Below, one piece after another: positions 29,293-38,216 of a DNA stretch of 64,000 nucleotides. This DNA comes from Aeromicrobium ginsengisoli (GTDB lineage: Bacteria > Actinomycetota > Actinomycetes > Propionibacteriales > Nocardioidaceae). The notes beneath the pieces were generated by a model that was given only the letters and a program-made list of their open reading frames with translations, had not been told where the DNA came from and ran no database searches. Both the position numbers and the translations under genes were made by a program. The stretch is from assembly GCF_004134905.2 (NCBI RefSeq), contig NZ_SDPQ02000002.1, positions 124,001 to 188,000 on the forward strand, in the 5' to 3' direction. Each line of letters opens with the position of its first letter. Within the stretch, counting starts at the first letter, position 1.

Positions 29293-29374
29293 GGCAGGTT
29301 GCCCGAGTGGCCAAAGGGATCTGACTGTAAATCAGACGGCTCAGCCTACGCAGGTTCGAACCCTGCACCTGCCA
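29293..29374 (+). tRNA. tRNA-Tyr (anticodon GTA)
   Basis: The 7-bp acceptor stem GGCAGGT/ACCTGCC is followed by discriminator A. The anticodon arm TCTGA-CTGTAAA-TCAGA shows anticodon GTA, and the T arm is GCAGG-TTCGAAC-CCTGC. The long variable arm makes it a class II tRNA, as expected for bacterial tRNA-Tyr. No CCA is encoded. A strong hairpin follows 10 nt later. Confidence 0.97.
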
Positions 29375-29384
29375 CGGGAATCGA

Positions 29385-29426
29385 GAAGGGCCTCCTTCCA
29401 GCGGAAGCGCTGGCGGGAGGCCCTTC
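29385..29426 (+). terminator. Hairpin terminator after tRNA-Tyr
   Basis: GAAGGGCCTCC at 29385-29395 pairs with GGAGGCCCTTC at 29416-29426, an 11-bp GC-rich stem with a 20-nt loop. TTCG follows rather than a long T run, as is common in high-GC actinobacteria. Confidence 0.65.
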
Positions 29427-29467
29427 TTCGTTGGCTTCTCGACTCGGCCAGGTGCCCTTTCCAGCCG

Positions 29468-29875
29468 TCAGATCACCAGGTGGGCGTAGTGGTCGGGCAG
29501 CTCGAGGTCGCCTCGCAGGATGCAGAACTCGTTGCCTTCGGGATCGGTGAGGGTCACCCAACCGCCGCCGTCCGGTCGGCGATGATCCGCGAACTCCGTC
29601 GCACCGAGAGCCAGCACCCGGTCGACCTCGTCATCGCGACTGAGGTCGAGGGGGCGAAGGTCGAAGTGGATCCGGTTCTTGATCTCCTTGCCCTCGGGCA
29701 CCTCGATGAAGAGCACCCGTTGGCGACCGTCCGGCGAGAAGATCATGCACTCCTCGTGTCCGGGGAGATTGGGATCGGCGGGATCTTCCTTCATGTCGAG
29801 CACCTGCGCCCACCACGCCGACTGGGCGTAGGCGTTGCGAGAGTCGATCGTGGTGTGTGAGATACGCGATGTCAT
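29468..29875 (-). CDS. VOC-family (glyoxalase/bleomycin resistance-like) protein
   Basis: A 135-residue protein with the paired beta-alpha-beta-beta-beta modules of the vicinal oxygen chelate superfamily. Visible features are the opening TTIDSRNAYAQSAWWAQVL, the RIHFDLRP stretch with a metal-ligand-type His, and WVTLTDPEGNEFCIL with a Glu near the end. The substrate is unknown. A TAGGGT box ends 8 nt before the ATG, so the message may be leaderless or nearly so. Confidence 0.82.
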   Translation of the reverse strand: MTSRISHTTIDSRNAYAQSAWWAQVLDMKEDPADPNLPGHEECMIFSPDGRQRVLFIEVPEGKEIKNRIHFDLRPLDLSRDDEVDRVLALGATEFADHRRPDGGGWVTLTDPEGNEFCILRGDLELPDHYAHLVI

Positions 29876-30175
29876 GACACCAAACCCTATGCCTGGAGTC
29901 GCGTTGGCCCGTCGGAACAGAACAATCGGCGACGGGATGGCCGCCGGACATGACGGAGCCCCTCGAGCCGGGTGGTCGGCGAGGGGCCCAGTCGCTCAGG
30001 ACACCCATGGAGGTTGAAGGGGGCCTGAGCCTGTGTGCACCGGCAGGGGCGTGTTCACCCGCCGGCTCGTCATTCAATCTAGGGTCGGCCCGGGCGGCAG
30101 ACAACCAACGCCAGGCAAACGTTCGGGGGCCCGCGATTCACCGGGCGTTCACGTCGTTGCGCCAAGGTGTGTTCA
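29876..30175. other. Intergenic region between the VOC gene and the Pls/PosA-type gene
   Basis: About 300 nt without a convincing gene. It holds a hairpin GCCCCTCG/CGAGGGGC at 29958-29987 and a TAGGGT box at 30080-30085 that could drive the downstream synthetase gene. AAGGTG at 30164-30169 would serve as the ribosome-binding site for the GTG at 30176. The motif GTTCA occurs three times near 30053, 30146 and 30170, but I cannot assign a role. Confidence 0.4.
29958..29987. terminator. GC-rich hairpin upstream of the Pls/PosA-type gene
   Basis: GCCCCTCG at 29958-29965 pairs with CGAGGGGC at 29980-29987 around a 14-nt loop. It may be a terminator for transcription entering from the left or an attenuator in a leader. 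No open reading frame explains it. Confidence 0.4.
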
Positions 30176-33100
30176 GTGTCGACATCAGACCTGAGCCCGC
30201 TGGTGTCCGGGAGCGCTTCGCCGCTCCTGCGATCGCCGCAGGCGCCGCCGGTGCGTACGTTGGTCGACATCCTGCGCCAGACGGCACTGGACAACCCCGA
30301 CGCCTCCGCGCTCGACAACGGCTCGAACGTGCTCACGTACGAGGAGTTCTGCGAGGCGTCGGATGCGTTCGCCTCCGCTCTGCGCGAGCGGGGCGTGGGG
30401 CGCGGCGACCGGGTGGGGGTCCGGGTCGACTCGGGCACCCTCGACCTCTACGTCGCGATCATGGGGATCCTCGTCGCCGGCGCTGCCTACGTGCCGGTCG
30501 ACGTCGACGACCCGGACTCCCGCGCTCGCACGGTGTTCGCCGAGGCGGATGTCGCGGCAGTGGTCGGCAACGAGCTGGTGATCACGTCACGACGACCCGG
30601 CAGCACAGCTTCGATCGACGAGGAGCCGTTGCCCGCCGACGACGCCTGGGTCATCTTCACGTCGGGCTCGACGGGTACGCCCAAGGGCGTCGCGGTCTCG
30701 CATCGGTCCGCCGCGGCGTTCGTCGACGCCGAGGCCGCACTGTTCCTCCGTGACGCGCCGTTGGGCCCCGGCGACCGCGTCATGGCCGGGCTCTCGGTGG
30801 CGTTCGACGCGTCGTGCGAGGAGATGTGGCTCGCCTGGCGGCACGGCGCGTGCCTGGTGCCGGCGCCCCGGTCGCTCGTCAAGAGCGGCAGCGACCTCGG
30901 CCCGTGGATGGTGGCCAACAGCATCACGGTCGTGTCGACCGTTCCGACCCTTGTCGCGCTGTGGCCGCCCGGCGTGCTCGACGACGTACGACTGCTGATC
31001 GTCGGCGGCGAGGCGTGCCCGCCTGAGATCGGCGAGCGGCTGGCTGCTCCGGGTCGCGAGCTGTGGAACACGTACGGTCCGACCGAGGCGACCGTGGTGG
31101 CGTGCGCTGCGCCGCTGGAGGCCGGCGTTCCGGTGCGCATCGGATTGCCGCTCGCCGGTTGGGACCTTGCCGTCGTCGATGCGAACGGCGAGCACGTCGG
31201 GCCCGGTGAGACGGGCGAGCTGATCATCGGCGGCGTCGGCCTGGCGCGCTACCTCGACCCGGTCAAGGACGCCGAGAAGTACGCGCCGATGCCGAGTCTC
31301 GGCTGGGATCGCGCCTATCGCAGCGGCGACCTGGTCGCCTACGACGGGGAGGGCCTGGTCTTCGTCGGCCGCGCGGACGAGCAGATCAAGATCGGCGGCC
31401 GGCGCATCGAGCTCGGCGAGATCGACAGCGCGCTGCTGGGGTTGCCCGGGGTCGCCGCAGCTGCTGCCGCGATCCGGACGACCGAGGCCGGCAACCGCAT
31501 CCTCGTCGGCTACGTGGCGACCGAGCCCGGCTTCGACCTGGCCGCTGCGCTGACGGTGCTCCGTGGCCAGATGCCCGAAGCGCTCGTGCCGCGTCTTGCC
31601 CGGCTCGACACGATGCCCACCCGCACCTCCGGCAAGATCGATCGCGACTCGCTCCCGTGGCCGTTGCCCGGCCTGGACGCGTCGGCGGAAGAGAGCCACT
31701 TCGAGGGCACGAGCGCGTGGCTCAAGACGCTGTGGCTCGACCTGCTCGGCGCGGTCGTGACGAGTCCGGCCGACGACTTCTTCGTCCTCGGCGGTGGCAG
31801 CCTCAGCGCGGCCCAGCTGGTGGGCCGATTGCGGGAGAAGTTCCCCGAGGTCACGGTCGCCGACGTGTACGAGCATCCGTCCGTTGCGGCGCTCGCCGCG
31901 ACGCTGGACGCGATGTCGAGCGAGCAGGCCCGGCAGAACTCACCGGTACGCCCGGTGCGCACCGTGACCCAAGCTGCCCAGATCATCCTGACGATCCCGT
32001 TGCGGACGTTGAGCGGCCTGCGGTGGCTGACCTGGCTCGCCGCCGGCAACCACGTCGCCGCCTCGATGCTCGACTGGACGTGGCTGCCGCAGATCGCGTG
32101 GGGCTGGATCGCGTTGGGGTGGCTGCTGCTGATCGCGCCTCCGGGCCGCATGCTCCTGGCCGCACTCGGCGCGCGTCTCCTGCTGCGCGGGGTCTCGCCG
32201 GGCGCTCACCCGCGCGGCGGCGGGGTGCACCTGCGCCTGTGGCTCGCCGAGCACCTGGCCGACGAGCTGCGCGCCGGCTCGCTCTCGGGCGCGGCGATGC
32301 TGACGACGTACGCGCGAGCGCTCGGCGCGCGCGTCGGATCGGACGTGGACCTGCACTCGTTGCCACCTGTCACGGGCCTGATCGACATCGGCAACGGCGC
32401 CTCGATCGAGCCCGAGGTCGACCTCAGCGGCCATTGGCTCGACGGCGACACCCTTCACATCGGCACGATCGCGATCGGCGCGGATGCCCGCATCGGCGTG
32501 CGGAGCCTGCTCGGTCCGGGCTCGCAGATCGGCGCCCGCGCGGAGATCGGACCGGGCTCGGCAGTCTTCGACACCGTCCCCGACGGCGAGTACTGGTCCG
32601 GTGCCCCGGCGCGTCTCAAGGGCCCCGCGCGTGGGCCGTTCACCAGCACCCGGGCCCCGCGTCGCCGTCGCTGGACCGCCGCGTACGCCATGGTCGCCGG
32701 TGGCATCGCGCTGCTGCCCGTGCTCGCCCTGGGCGCGGGCGCGCTCGCCGTCACCCCGTTCGTGGGATCCGCGGACAGCCTCGGCGAGGCATTCGCCCGC
32801 CTTGCGCTCGCGGCGCCGCTCGGCGTGCTGACGGGATTCGTCACCCTCGCCCTGCTCGTGCTGGCGGCCGTACGACTGCAGTCGATCGGCCTGGCCAGTG
32901 GCACGTACCCGGTGCACAGCTTCCGCGGCTGGCAGGCCTGGTCGGTCGTACGGCTGATGGACGACGCGCGCACCTGGCTGTTCCCGCTCTACTCCAGCAC
33001 TGTCACCCCGGCGTGGCTTCGACTGCTCGGCGCCAAGATCGGTGAGGGAGTCGAAGCGTCCACCGTGCTGATGCTCCCGTCCCTGACGTCCGTCAACGAC

Positions 33101-34075
33101 GGGGCGTTCCTCGCCGATGACACCATGCTCGGCATGTACGAGCTCGGCGGTGGCTGGCTGCGCATCGAGCAGGTCAAGATCGGCCGCCGCGCATTCGTCG
33201 GCAACTCGGGCATGACCGCGCCGGGACGCAAGGTGCCCAAAGGTGGGCTGGTCGCGGTGCTCTCGGCTGCGCCGCGTCGGTCCGAGGCCAAGGCCGGCAC
33301 GTCCTGGCTGGGCAGCCCGCCGCAGAAGCTCCGACGATCCACCGACCCGACCGACGTCAGCCGGACGCATGCGCCGCCGCGCCGCGTCCGCGCGTGGCGG
33401 GCGCTGGTCGAGCTGGCGCGCGTCGTCCCGCTGATCGTGAACGGACTGCTCGGCCTGGTGGTCGTCGTCGGGCTGGAGCGGCTTGTCGGTGAGACCTGGC
33501 CGGTCGCCGCCGCGATGTCGGGTCTGGTGCTGATCGCTGCCGGTGCGGTGGCGGCTCTCGTCGCCGCTGGTGCCAAGTGGTCGCTGGTCGGCAAGGTCCG
33601 CTCAGCCGAGCATCCGTTGTGGAGCAGCTTCGTCTGGCGCAACGAGCTCGCCGACACGTTCGTCGAGGTGCTCGGCGCTCCGTGGCTGGCGCGAAGCGCG
33701 TCGGGCACCCCGGTGCTCAACCTCTGGTTGCGGTCGCTGGGCGCGCGCGTCGGCCGGGGCGTGTGGTGCGAGACGTACTGGCTGCCCGAGGCCGACCTGA
33801 TCACCCTCGGGGCGGGAAGCACCGTCAACCGGGGCTGCGTGGTGCAGACCCACCTGTTCCATGATCGGATACTCAGCATGGACACCGTCACGCTCGAGCC
33901 CGGATCGACGCTCGGACCCCACAGCGTCATCCTCCCGGCCGCGACGATCGGTGCGCACGCCTCGATCGGCCCGGTGTCGCTCGTGATGCGCGGCGAGGCC
34001 GTCCCGAAGAAGACTCGCTGGATCGGCAACCCGATCGGGCCGTGGGCCGACGCCGACATCGCGGCACCGCGGTGA
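30176..34075 (+). CDS. Pls/PosA-family membrane-bound non-ribosomal peptide synthetase
   Basis: A 1299-residue multidomain protein. Residues 20-500 form an adenylation domain (FTSGSTGTPKGV from 161, NTYGPTEATV near 297). A carrier domain follows with the phosphopantetheine serine Ser542 in LGGGSLSAAQL. About six membrane helices in three pairs (near 620-680, 835-905 and 1085-1140) alternate with three left-handed-beta-helix acyltransferase-like segments (near 725-825, 960-1050 and 1190-1290). This layout (A-T, six helices, three tandem C-terminal domains, no thioesterase) is that of epsilon-poly-lysine synthetase Pls and relatives. The substrate cannot be read by eye. The GTG at 30176 has AAGGTG upstream; a GTG at 30167 is possible. 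Confidence 0.88.
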   Translation: MSTSDLSPLVSGSASPLLRSPQAPPVRTLVDILRQTALDNPDASALDNGSNVLTYEEFCEASDAFASALRERGVGRGDRVGVRVDSGTLDLYVAIMGILVAGAAYVPVDVDDPDSRARTVFAEADVAAVVGNELVITSRRPGSTASIDEEPLPADDAWVIFTSGSTGTPKGVAVSHRSAAAFVDAEAALFLRDAPLGPGDRVMAGLSVAFDASCEEMWLAWRHGACLVPAPRSLVKSGSDLGPWMVANSITVVSTVPTLVALWPPGVLDDVRLLIVGGEACPPEIGERLAAPGRELWNTYGPTEATVVACAAPLEAGVPVRIGLPLAGWDLAVVDANGEHVGPGETGELIIGGVGLARYLDPVKDAEKYAPMPSLGWDRAYRSGDLVAYDGEGLVFVGRADEQIKIGGRRIELGEIDSALLGLPGVAAAAAAIRTTEAGNRILVGYVATEPGFDLAAALTVLRGQMPEALVPRLARLDTMPTRTSGKIDRDSLPWPLPGLDASAEESHFEGTSAWLKTLWLDLLGAVVTSPADDFFVLGGGSLSAAQLVGRLREKFPEVTVADVYEHPSVAALAATLDAMSSEQARQNSPVRPVRTVTQAAQIILTIPLRTLSGLRWLTWLAAGNHVAASMLDWTWLPQIAWGWIALGWLLLIAPPGRMLLAALGARLLLRGVSPGAHPRGGGVHLRLWLAEHLADELRAGSLSGAAMLTTYARALGARVGSDVDLHSLPPVTGLIDIGNGASIEPEVDLSGHWLDGDTLHIGTIAIGADARIGVRSLLGPGSQIGARAEIGPGSAVFDTVPDGEYWSGAPARLKGPARGPFTSTRAPRRRRWTAAYAMVAGGIALLPVLALGAGALAVTPFVGSADSLGEAFARLALAAPLGVLTGFVTLALLVLAAVRLQSIGLASGTYPVHSFRGWQAWSVVRLMDDARTWLFPLYSSTVTPAWLRLLGAKIGEGVEASTVLMLPSLTSVNDGAFLADDTMLGMYELGGGWLRIEQVKIGRRAFVGNSGMTAPGRKVPKGGLVAVLSAAPRRSEAKAGTSWLGSPPQKLRRSTDPTDVSRTHAPPRRVRAWRALVELARVVPLIVNGLLGLVVVVGLERLVGETWPVAAAMSGLVLIAAGAVAALVAAGAKWSLVGKVRSAEHPLWSSFVWRNELADTFVEVLGAPWLARSASGTPVLNLWLRSLGARVGRGVWCETYWLPEADLITLGAGSTVNRGCVVQTHLFHDRILSMDTVTLEPGSTLGPHSVILPAATIGAHASIGPVSLVMRGEAVPKKTRWIGNPIGPWADADIAAPR

Positions 34076-35391
34076 CGCGCGCCGCTGCCGTAGGAGTGCA
34101 GGACGACCGCTACGTCCCGGACCATGGCGACCTGTCGTACGACGTCACGCACTACGACCTCCAGCTCGACTACAGCGTCGAGTCCAACCGGCTCTCGGGT
34201 CGCGCCACGATCACGGCCATCGCCGCGAGCGACCTCGACGAGCTCGAGCTGGACCTCTATCGCCTGCGCGCCTCCAAGGTCAGCGTCGATGGAGCGCCGG
34301 CCGCGAAATACACCCAGCGCAAGAATCGGCTGGTCGTACGCCCCCGCAGCACCGTCGCGGCCGGTGACACGTTCACGCTCGTGGTCGCCTATGCCGGGTC
34401 GCCCCAGCCCATGCCGGGTCTCGACGGCGACGCCGGCTGGGAGGAGCTCGCCGACGGCGTGATCGTCGCGTCGCAGCCGCACGGCGCCCCGTCGTGGTTC
34501 CCGTGCAACGACCGGCCGGCCAACAAGGCGACGTACGCCATCGAGATCACCGCGCCGTCCAACTACCGGGTCGTGGCCAACGGCGTCCTGGAGAGCAAGC
34601 GCCGCCGGTCGGCCGGAACGACGTGGCGTCACGTCGAGGAGGCGCCGATGGCGACCTACCTCGCGACGGTCCAGATCGGTCGCTACGACGTGGTGGAGAC
34701 GGACAGCGACGTGCCGGTGCGCACGGTCTATCCCGCCGGCAAGAAGGCGACCAGCGGCGGGCCGTTCGCCCGGCAGGACGAGATGCTGGCGACGTTCGAG
34801 CGGCTGTTCGGGCCCTATCCGTTCGCCGCCTACACCGCCGTCATCACCGCGGACGAGCTCGACATCCCGTTGGAGGCGCAAGGCCTCGCGGTCTTCGGCT
34901 CCAACTTCGCCACTGACGAGTGGGACAGCGAACGTCTCGTCGCCCACGAGCTTGCCCACCAGTGGTTCGGCAACAGCGTGACCCTCGCGGGCTGGCGCGA
35001 CATCTGGCTGCACGAAGGCTTCGCCTGCTACGCCGAATGGTTGTGGTCCGAGGAGTCGGGCCGTGAGCCGGCCGCGGACCACGCACGACTGCACTGGGAT
35101 CGCCTGGCCGGGCTGGACCAGGACTTCCTGCTGGGTGACCCCGGCCCCGACCTGATGTTCGACGACCGGGTCTACAAGCGCGGTGCGCTGCTCCTGCATG
35201 CCCTCCGCACGGAGGTCGGCGACGATCGGTTCTTCGACGTCCTGCGGGCGTGGACCGAGCGGCATGCCCACGGCTCGGTGTCGACCGACGACTTCATCGC
35301 GTTGGCCGGTGAGGTGTGTGGTGCGTCGGTGGGTGGCGTGTTCGACGTGTGGCTGCGCGAGGTCAGCCTTCCGGCGATGCCGGAGTCATGA
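34072..35391 (+). CDS. M1-family metallopeptidase, short form
   Basis: A 439-residue gluzincin with HELAH at 292-296 and the third zinc ligand Glu315, 18 residues after the second His, as in M1 enzymes. The beta-sandwich N-domain precedes it. The helical C-terminal domain of full aminopeptidases is absent. The usual GxMEN exopeptidase motif is replaced by LEAQGLAVFG near residue 265, so aminopeptidase action is doubtful. The GTG start overlaps the synthetase stop (GTGA), implying coupled expression. The last 29 nt overlap the convergent PPTase gene. Confidence 0.87.
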   Translation: MTRAAAVGVQDDRYVPDHGDLSYDVTHYDLQLDYSVESNRLSGRATITAIAASDLDELELDLYRLRASKVSVDGAPAAKYTQRKNRLVVRPRSTVAAGDTFTLVVAYAGSPQPMPGLDGDAGWEELADGVIVASQPHGAPSWFPCNDRPANKATYAIEITAPSNYRVVANGVLESKRRRSAGTTWRHVEEAPMATYLATVQIGRYDVVETDSDVPVRTVYPAGKKATSGGPFARQDEMLATFERLFGPYPFAAYTAVITADELDIPLEAQGLAVFGSNFATDEWDSERLVAHELAHQWFGNSVTLAGWRDIWLHEGFACYAEWLWSEESGREPAADHARLHWDRLAGLDQDFLLGDPGPDLMFDDRVYKRGALLLHALRTEVGDDRFFDVLRAWTERHAHGSVSTDDFIALAGEVCGASVGGVFDVWLREVSLPAMPES

Positions 35392-35911
35392 GCAGCTCGG
35401 GCGCTGCGTTCGACAGCACGGCGGCAGCGGCGACGTAGCCCGCAGGGCACTCGACGTCGTACATCCACACAGGTGAGTCCAGTGGTTCGGTCTCCGGCCA
35501 TGCGACGAGTGCCGGTGCCGAGCCGGGCGGTGTCACCTCGACGAGGTCGGGATCGATCGTCAGCCCGTGACCCGTCGCCTTGACGACGCACTCCTTGCGG
35601 ACCCACGTCGCCACATCGGGAGTGCCTCCCGGATGCAGGGCCTCGACATCGATCCCGACCGGACCGGCGTCGCAGACCGCGAGCACGGCGATCCCACCGG
35701 ACCTGCTGAGGTTCACGTGGATCGGGCCATCGAGCCCGACGACGTACGGCTTGCCGTGCCGGTCGCTGCCGCACGCACGGCAGGCGCGGACGATGCGGGC
35801 GTTGCCGCTCACGGCGCCGGTGACGGCCTCGGCCAGTCGCGCCAGCCGCTCGTCGGCGGAGGCCGTCGAGGCCCACGCAACAACGAGCCGTCCGCTGACT
35901 CCATGCCTCAC
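35363..35911 (-). CDS. 4'-phosphopantetheinyl transferase superfamily protein
   Basis: A 182-residue Sfp-type enzyme that would move phosphopantetheine from CoA to a carrier-protein serine. The Mg-binding GIDVE is at 86-90 and WVRKECVVKA at 103-112. An upstream HVNLSRSGG segment matches the family pattern of a basic/His residue before the core. It most likely activates Ser542 of the adjacent Pls/PosA-type synthetase. The GTG start lies 6 nt after a TAGACC box, suggesting a leaderless message. The 3' end overlaps the metallopeptidase gene tail to tail. Confidence 0.87.
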   Translation of the reverse strand: MRHGVSGRLVVAWASTASADERLARLAEAVTGAVSGNARIVRACRACGSDRHGKPYVVGLDGPIHVNLSRSGGIAVLAVCDAGPVGIDVEALHPGGTPDVATWVRKECVVKATGHGLTIDPDLVEVTPPGSAPALVAWPETEPLDSPVWMYDVECPAGYVAAAAVLSNAAPELLMTPASPEG

Positions 35912-35991
35912 GTGTCGGGTCTATCACGCTCGCATGAGCGGTGTTCACTCCGTCGTCGCCGGACATCCACCCCGACGCCGCCGCCGAACCC

Positions 35992-35997
35992 TAGGTT
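35992..35997 (+). promoter_or_regulatory. Leaderless -10 box (TAGGTT) of ppk2
   Basis: TAGGTT ends 6 nt before the ATG at 36004. No ribosome-binding site is seen. It is divergent from the PPTase promoter. Confidence 0.5.
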
Positions 35998-36003
35998 GCA
36001 CGC

Positions 36004-36909
36004 ATGACCACTGACTTCGGGACGCCGACCCGCGTCGACATCGACCGCCTGGGCGACTACTCCGTCGTCGACATGGAGGACGACGACCCGGTCCTGCTCG
36101 ACCACCGCGGGCAGCCGATCGACACCTGGCGCGAGGGCTATCCGTACGCGACCCGCATGGACGTGCAGGAGTACGACATGCAGAAGCGCTTGCTGCAGAT
36201 CGAGCTGCTGAAGCTGCAGAACTGGATCAAGAGCACCGGTGGGCGGCTGGTGATCGTGTTCGAGGGCCGCGATGCAGCCGGCAAGGGCGGCACGATCAAG
36301 CGGTTCACCGAGCACCTCAACCCGCGCGGCGCACGGGTCGTCGCGCTGGAGAAGCCCAGTGAGCGCGAGGAGACCCAGTGGTACTTCCAGCGCTACGTCC
36401 AGCACCTGCCCGCCGCCGGCGAGATCGTGATGTTCGACCGGTCCTGGTACAACCGCGCCGGCGTCGAGCGGGTCATGGGGTTCTGCACGGACGACCAGTA
36501 CGACGAGTTCATCCGGCAGGCGCCGACGTTCGAGAAGATGCTGGTCAACGACGGCCTGCACCTCATCAAGTTCTGGTTCTCGGTGTCGGCGTCCGAGCAA
36601 CGTACGCGCTTCGCCATTCGTCAGGTCGATCCCGTCCGGCAGTGGAAGCTGTCGCCGATGGACCTGCAGTCGCTCGACAAGTGGGACGCCTACACCCGTG
36701 CCAAGGAGACGATGTTCGCGCGCACCGACACCGCCGTGGCGCCGTGGACCGTGGTCAAGAGCAATGACAAGAAGCGTGCTCGGGTCGAGTCGATGCGCCA
36801 CGTGCTGGCCCAGTTCGACTACGACAACAAGGACCACGAGCTGGTCACGGCGCCCGATCCGCTGATCGTCGGACCCGCCGCTGAGCTGTTCCGCGACGCC
36901 ACCGACTGA
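36004..36909 (+). CDS. ppk2: Polyphosphate kinase 2
   Basis: A 301-residue PPK2-family enzyme that transfers phosphate between polyphosphate and nucleoside diphosphates. Walker A is GRDAAGKGG at 88-96. The Walker B region FDRSWYNRAGVERVMGFC follows near residues 145-162, and the lid residues near ERETQW are conserved. One-domain length is normal for the class that phosphorylates nucleoside diphosphates. Probably leaderless and monocistronic; it converges on the DUF6716-type gene over a short hairpin. Confidence 0.92.
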   Translation: MTTDFGTPTRVDIDRLGDYSVVDMEDDDPVLLDHRGQPIDTWREGYPYATRMDVQEYDMQKRLLQIELLKLQNWIKSTGGRLVIVFEGRDAAGKGGTIKRFTEHLNPRGARVVALEKPSEREETQWYFQRYVQHLPAAGEIVMFDRSWYNRAGVERVMGFCTDDQYDEFIRQAPTFEKMLVNDGLHLIKFWFSVSASEQRTRFAIRQVDPVRQWKLSPMDLQSLDKWDAYTRAKETMFARTDTAVAPWTVVKSNDKKRARVESMRHVLAQFDYDNKDHELVTAPDPLIVGPAAELFRDATD

Positions 36910-36917
36910 CACGTCGC

Positions 36918-36932
36918 CAACGCCTTGCGTTG
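36918..36932. terminator. Short hairpin between convergent ppk2 and the DUF6716-type gene
   Basis: CAACGC and GCGTTG flank a 3-nt loop in the 29-nt gap between two convergent genes. It is short and lacks a T run, so it is only a possible terminator. Confidence 0.35.
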
Positions 36933-36938
36933 CAGCCT

Positions 36939-38216
36939 TCAGCGCGAGCTCACGCGGCGGAGCACCCAGCGTATGGGCCGGATGATGACCGGCGGCAGGA
37001 GCAGGTGGGCGCCTTGCGCCACGGTGCCGAGCACCGGACCTCGTGCGCGCATCCGTCGCGCCCAGGCCGGGGAGATGCGGGACGTGCCGATCGCGTCCTT
37101 CGCGCGGACCATCTCGACGGCGCTCCGGAAGTAAGGGGTCCCCCAGATCTGGTGCGAGGGACGGTCTCCCGACTCGAGCAGCTCCTCCACCCGATCGACG
37201 ATGGCTCGCTTCGCCGGTTGGGTGCGGTCGCCGAAGTATCCGTCGAGCCACGCGGGGTCCGGCGAGCCGATCTCGTCCTTCTTGATCTCGTCGAACGTCC
37301 GCAGGAGGCCGCTGTCGAGGAACACGTGGTTGCCATAGCGCTCGTGTACCCCGAGGTCGAGGACCAGCGCGACCCGGCAGCCGTTGTCGATGGCCTCCAG
37401 GCACGCAGTGGACGACATCGTGAGGAGCAGGTCGACATGCGGCAGCTGTATGCCGATCGGCGTGTAGTCGATGAGGAAGTTCGCCGGGAGCTCGTCGCCC
37501 TTCAGCAGGTCGGCGGGGTGGTGGGCCATCCGGTGGAAGGTGTCCTCGCCAGGACGGTGGCGAGGCTTCAGGATGACCAGCCGGTCAGGGTGCTCACGTG
37601 CGTAGTCGATCAGCCGTCGGTAGACGTACAGCCGTTCGACCCGACTGCCGGGAACGGTCGGCTGGTCGGCGAACAGCACGCGCTGGATCTCACCGGTGCG
37701 TTCGGGCGCCGGGTCGCTCGAGAGGAACGGCAGGCCACTCAGCAGGAGATTGCCGTCGGACAGCCCGAGTGTGCCGGCCGTGCGCCGAAAGTACGCCAGG
37801 TCATGCGCGGAGTTGACGGCGACGACGTCCGTGCCGGCCCGGTCGAGATATCCCGCGGTGATCTTCTCGATGATGACGCCGACCCAGCCGGAGACGAGCA
37901 CGGGCCCCGGGGCGCCGGGTCCTGTTGCCTCGGACAGGTCGATGCTCAGTCGCTGGGTCATGGGGCCCGCCAGGGCGCAGACCACGACGTCGGACCGCAG
38001 GGAGTCCTCGACCAGCTCGGGCCACGTCCGCAGGTGGACGTCCTCGAACCCGGCGTCGCTGATCTGCCGGATCGACAGCGCGGAGCGCGTCCGAGGGACC
38101 GTGACCTGACAGGAGAACCCGCGAGCCTTGAGCTCATCGCGAATGCCGGCGCACCACTTGAGCTGCGAGTCGAACGCAGCGATGAGCAGGGCTGACCGGG
38201 GGGCGACGGATGGCAC
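36939..38216 (-). CDS. DUF6716-type putative glycosyltransferase A
   Basis: A 425-residue soluble protein related to the product of 40643-41935. Shared features are a PFL(S/A)S segment, VPGxRxER, a K-x-R-x-x-x-GE segment and a C-terminal SST-x2-LEA-x3-G motif followed by D-x-GV and SGLL. Such SST-LEA motifs occur in GT-B-like transferases of capsule and nonulosonic-acid pathways, so a transfer role from a CMP-sugar is plausible but not shown. I choose the GTG at 38216 because TACGGT ends 6 nt upstream. The gene is divergent from the CMP-nonulosonate synthetase gene. Confidence 0.7.
   Translation of the reverse strand: MPSVAPRSALLIAAFDSQLKWCAGIRDELKARGFSCQVTVPRTRSALSIRQISDAGFEDVHLRTWPELVEDSLRSDVVVCALAGPMTQRLSIDLSEATGPGAPGPVLVSGWVGVIIEKITAGYLDRAGTDVVAVNSAHDLAYFRRTAGTLGLSDGNLLLSGLPFLSSDPAPERTGEIQRVLFADQPTVPGSRVERLYVYRRLIDYAREHPDRLVILKPRHRPGEDTFHRMAHHPADLLKGDELPANFLIDYTPIGIQLPHVDLLLTMSSTACLEAIDNGCRVALVLDLGVHERYGNHVFLDSGLLRTFDEIKKDEIGSPDPAWLDGYFGDRTQPAKRAIVDRVEELLESGDRPSHQIWGTPYFRSAVEMVRAKDAIGTSRISPAWARRMRARGPVLGTVAQGAHLLLPPVIIRPIRWVLRRVSSR

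Noticed and set aside
29376..29467. A second tRNA or small RNA after tRNA-Tyr
   Set aside because: The stretch is explained by a terminator hairpin; no cloverleaf can be drawn.
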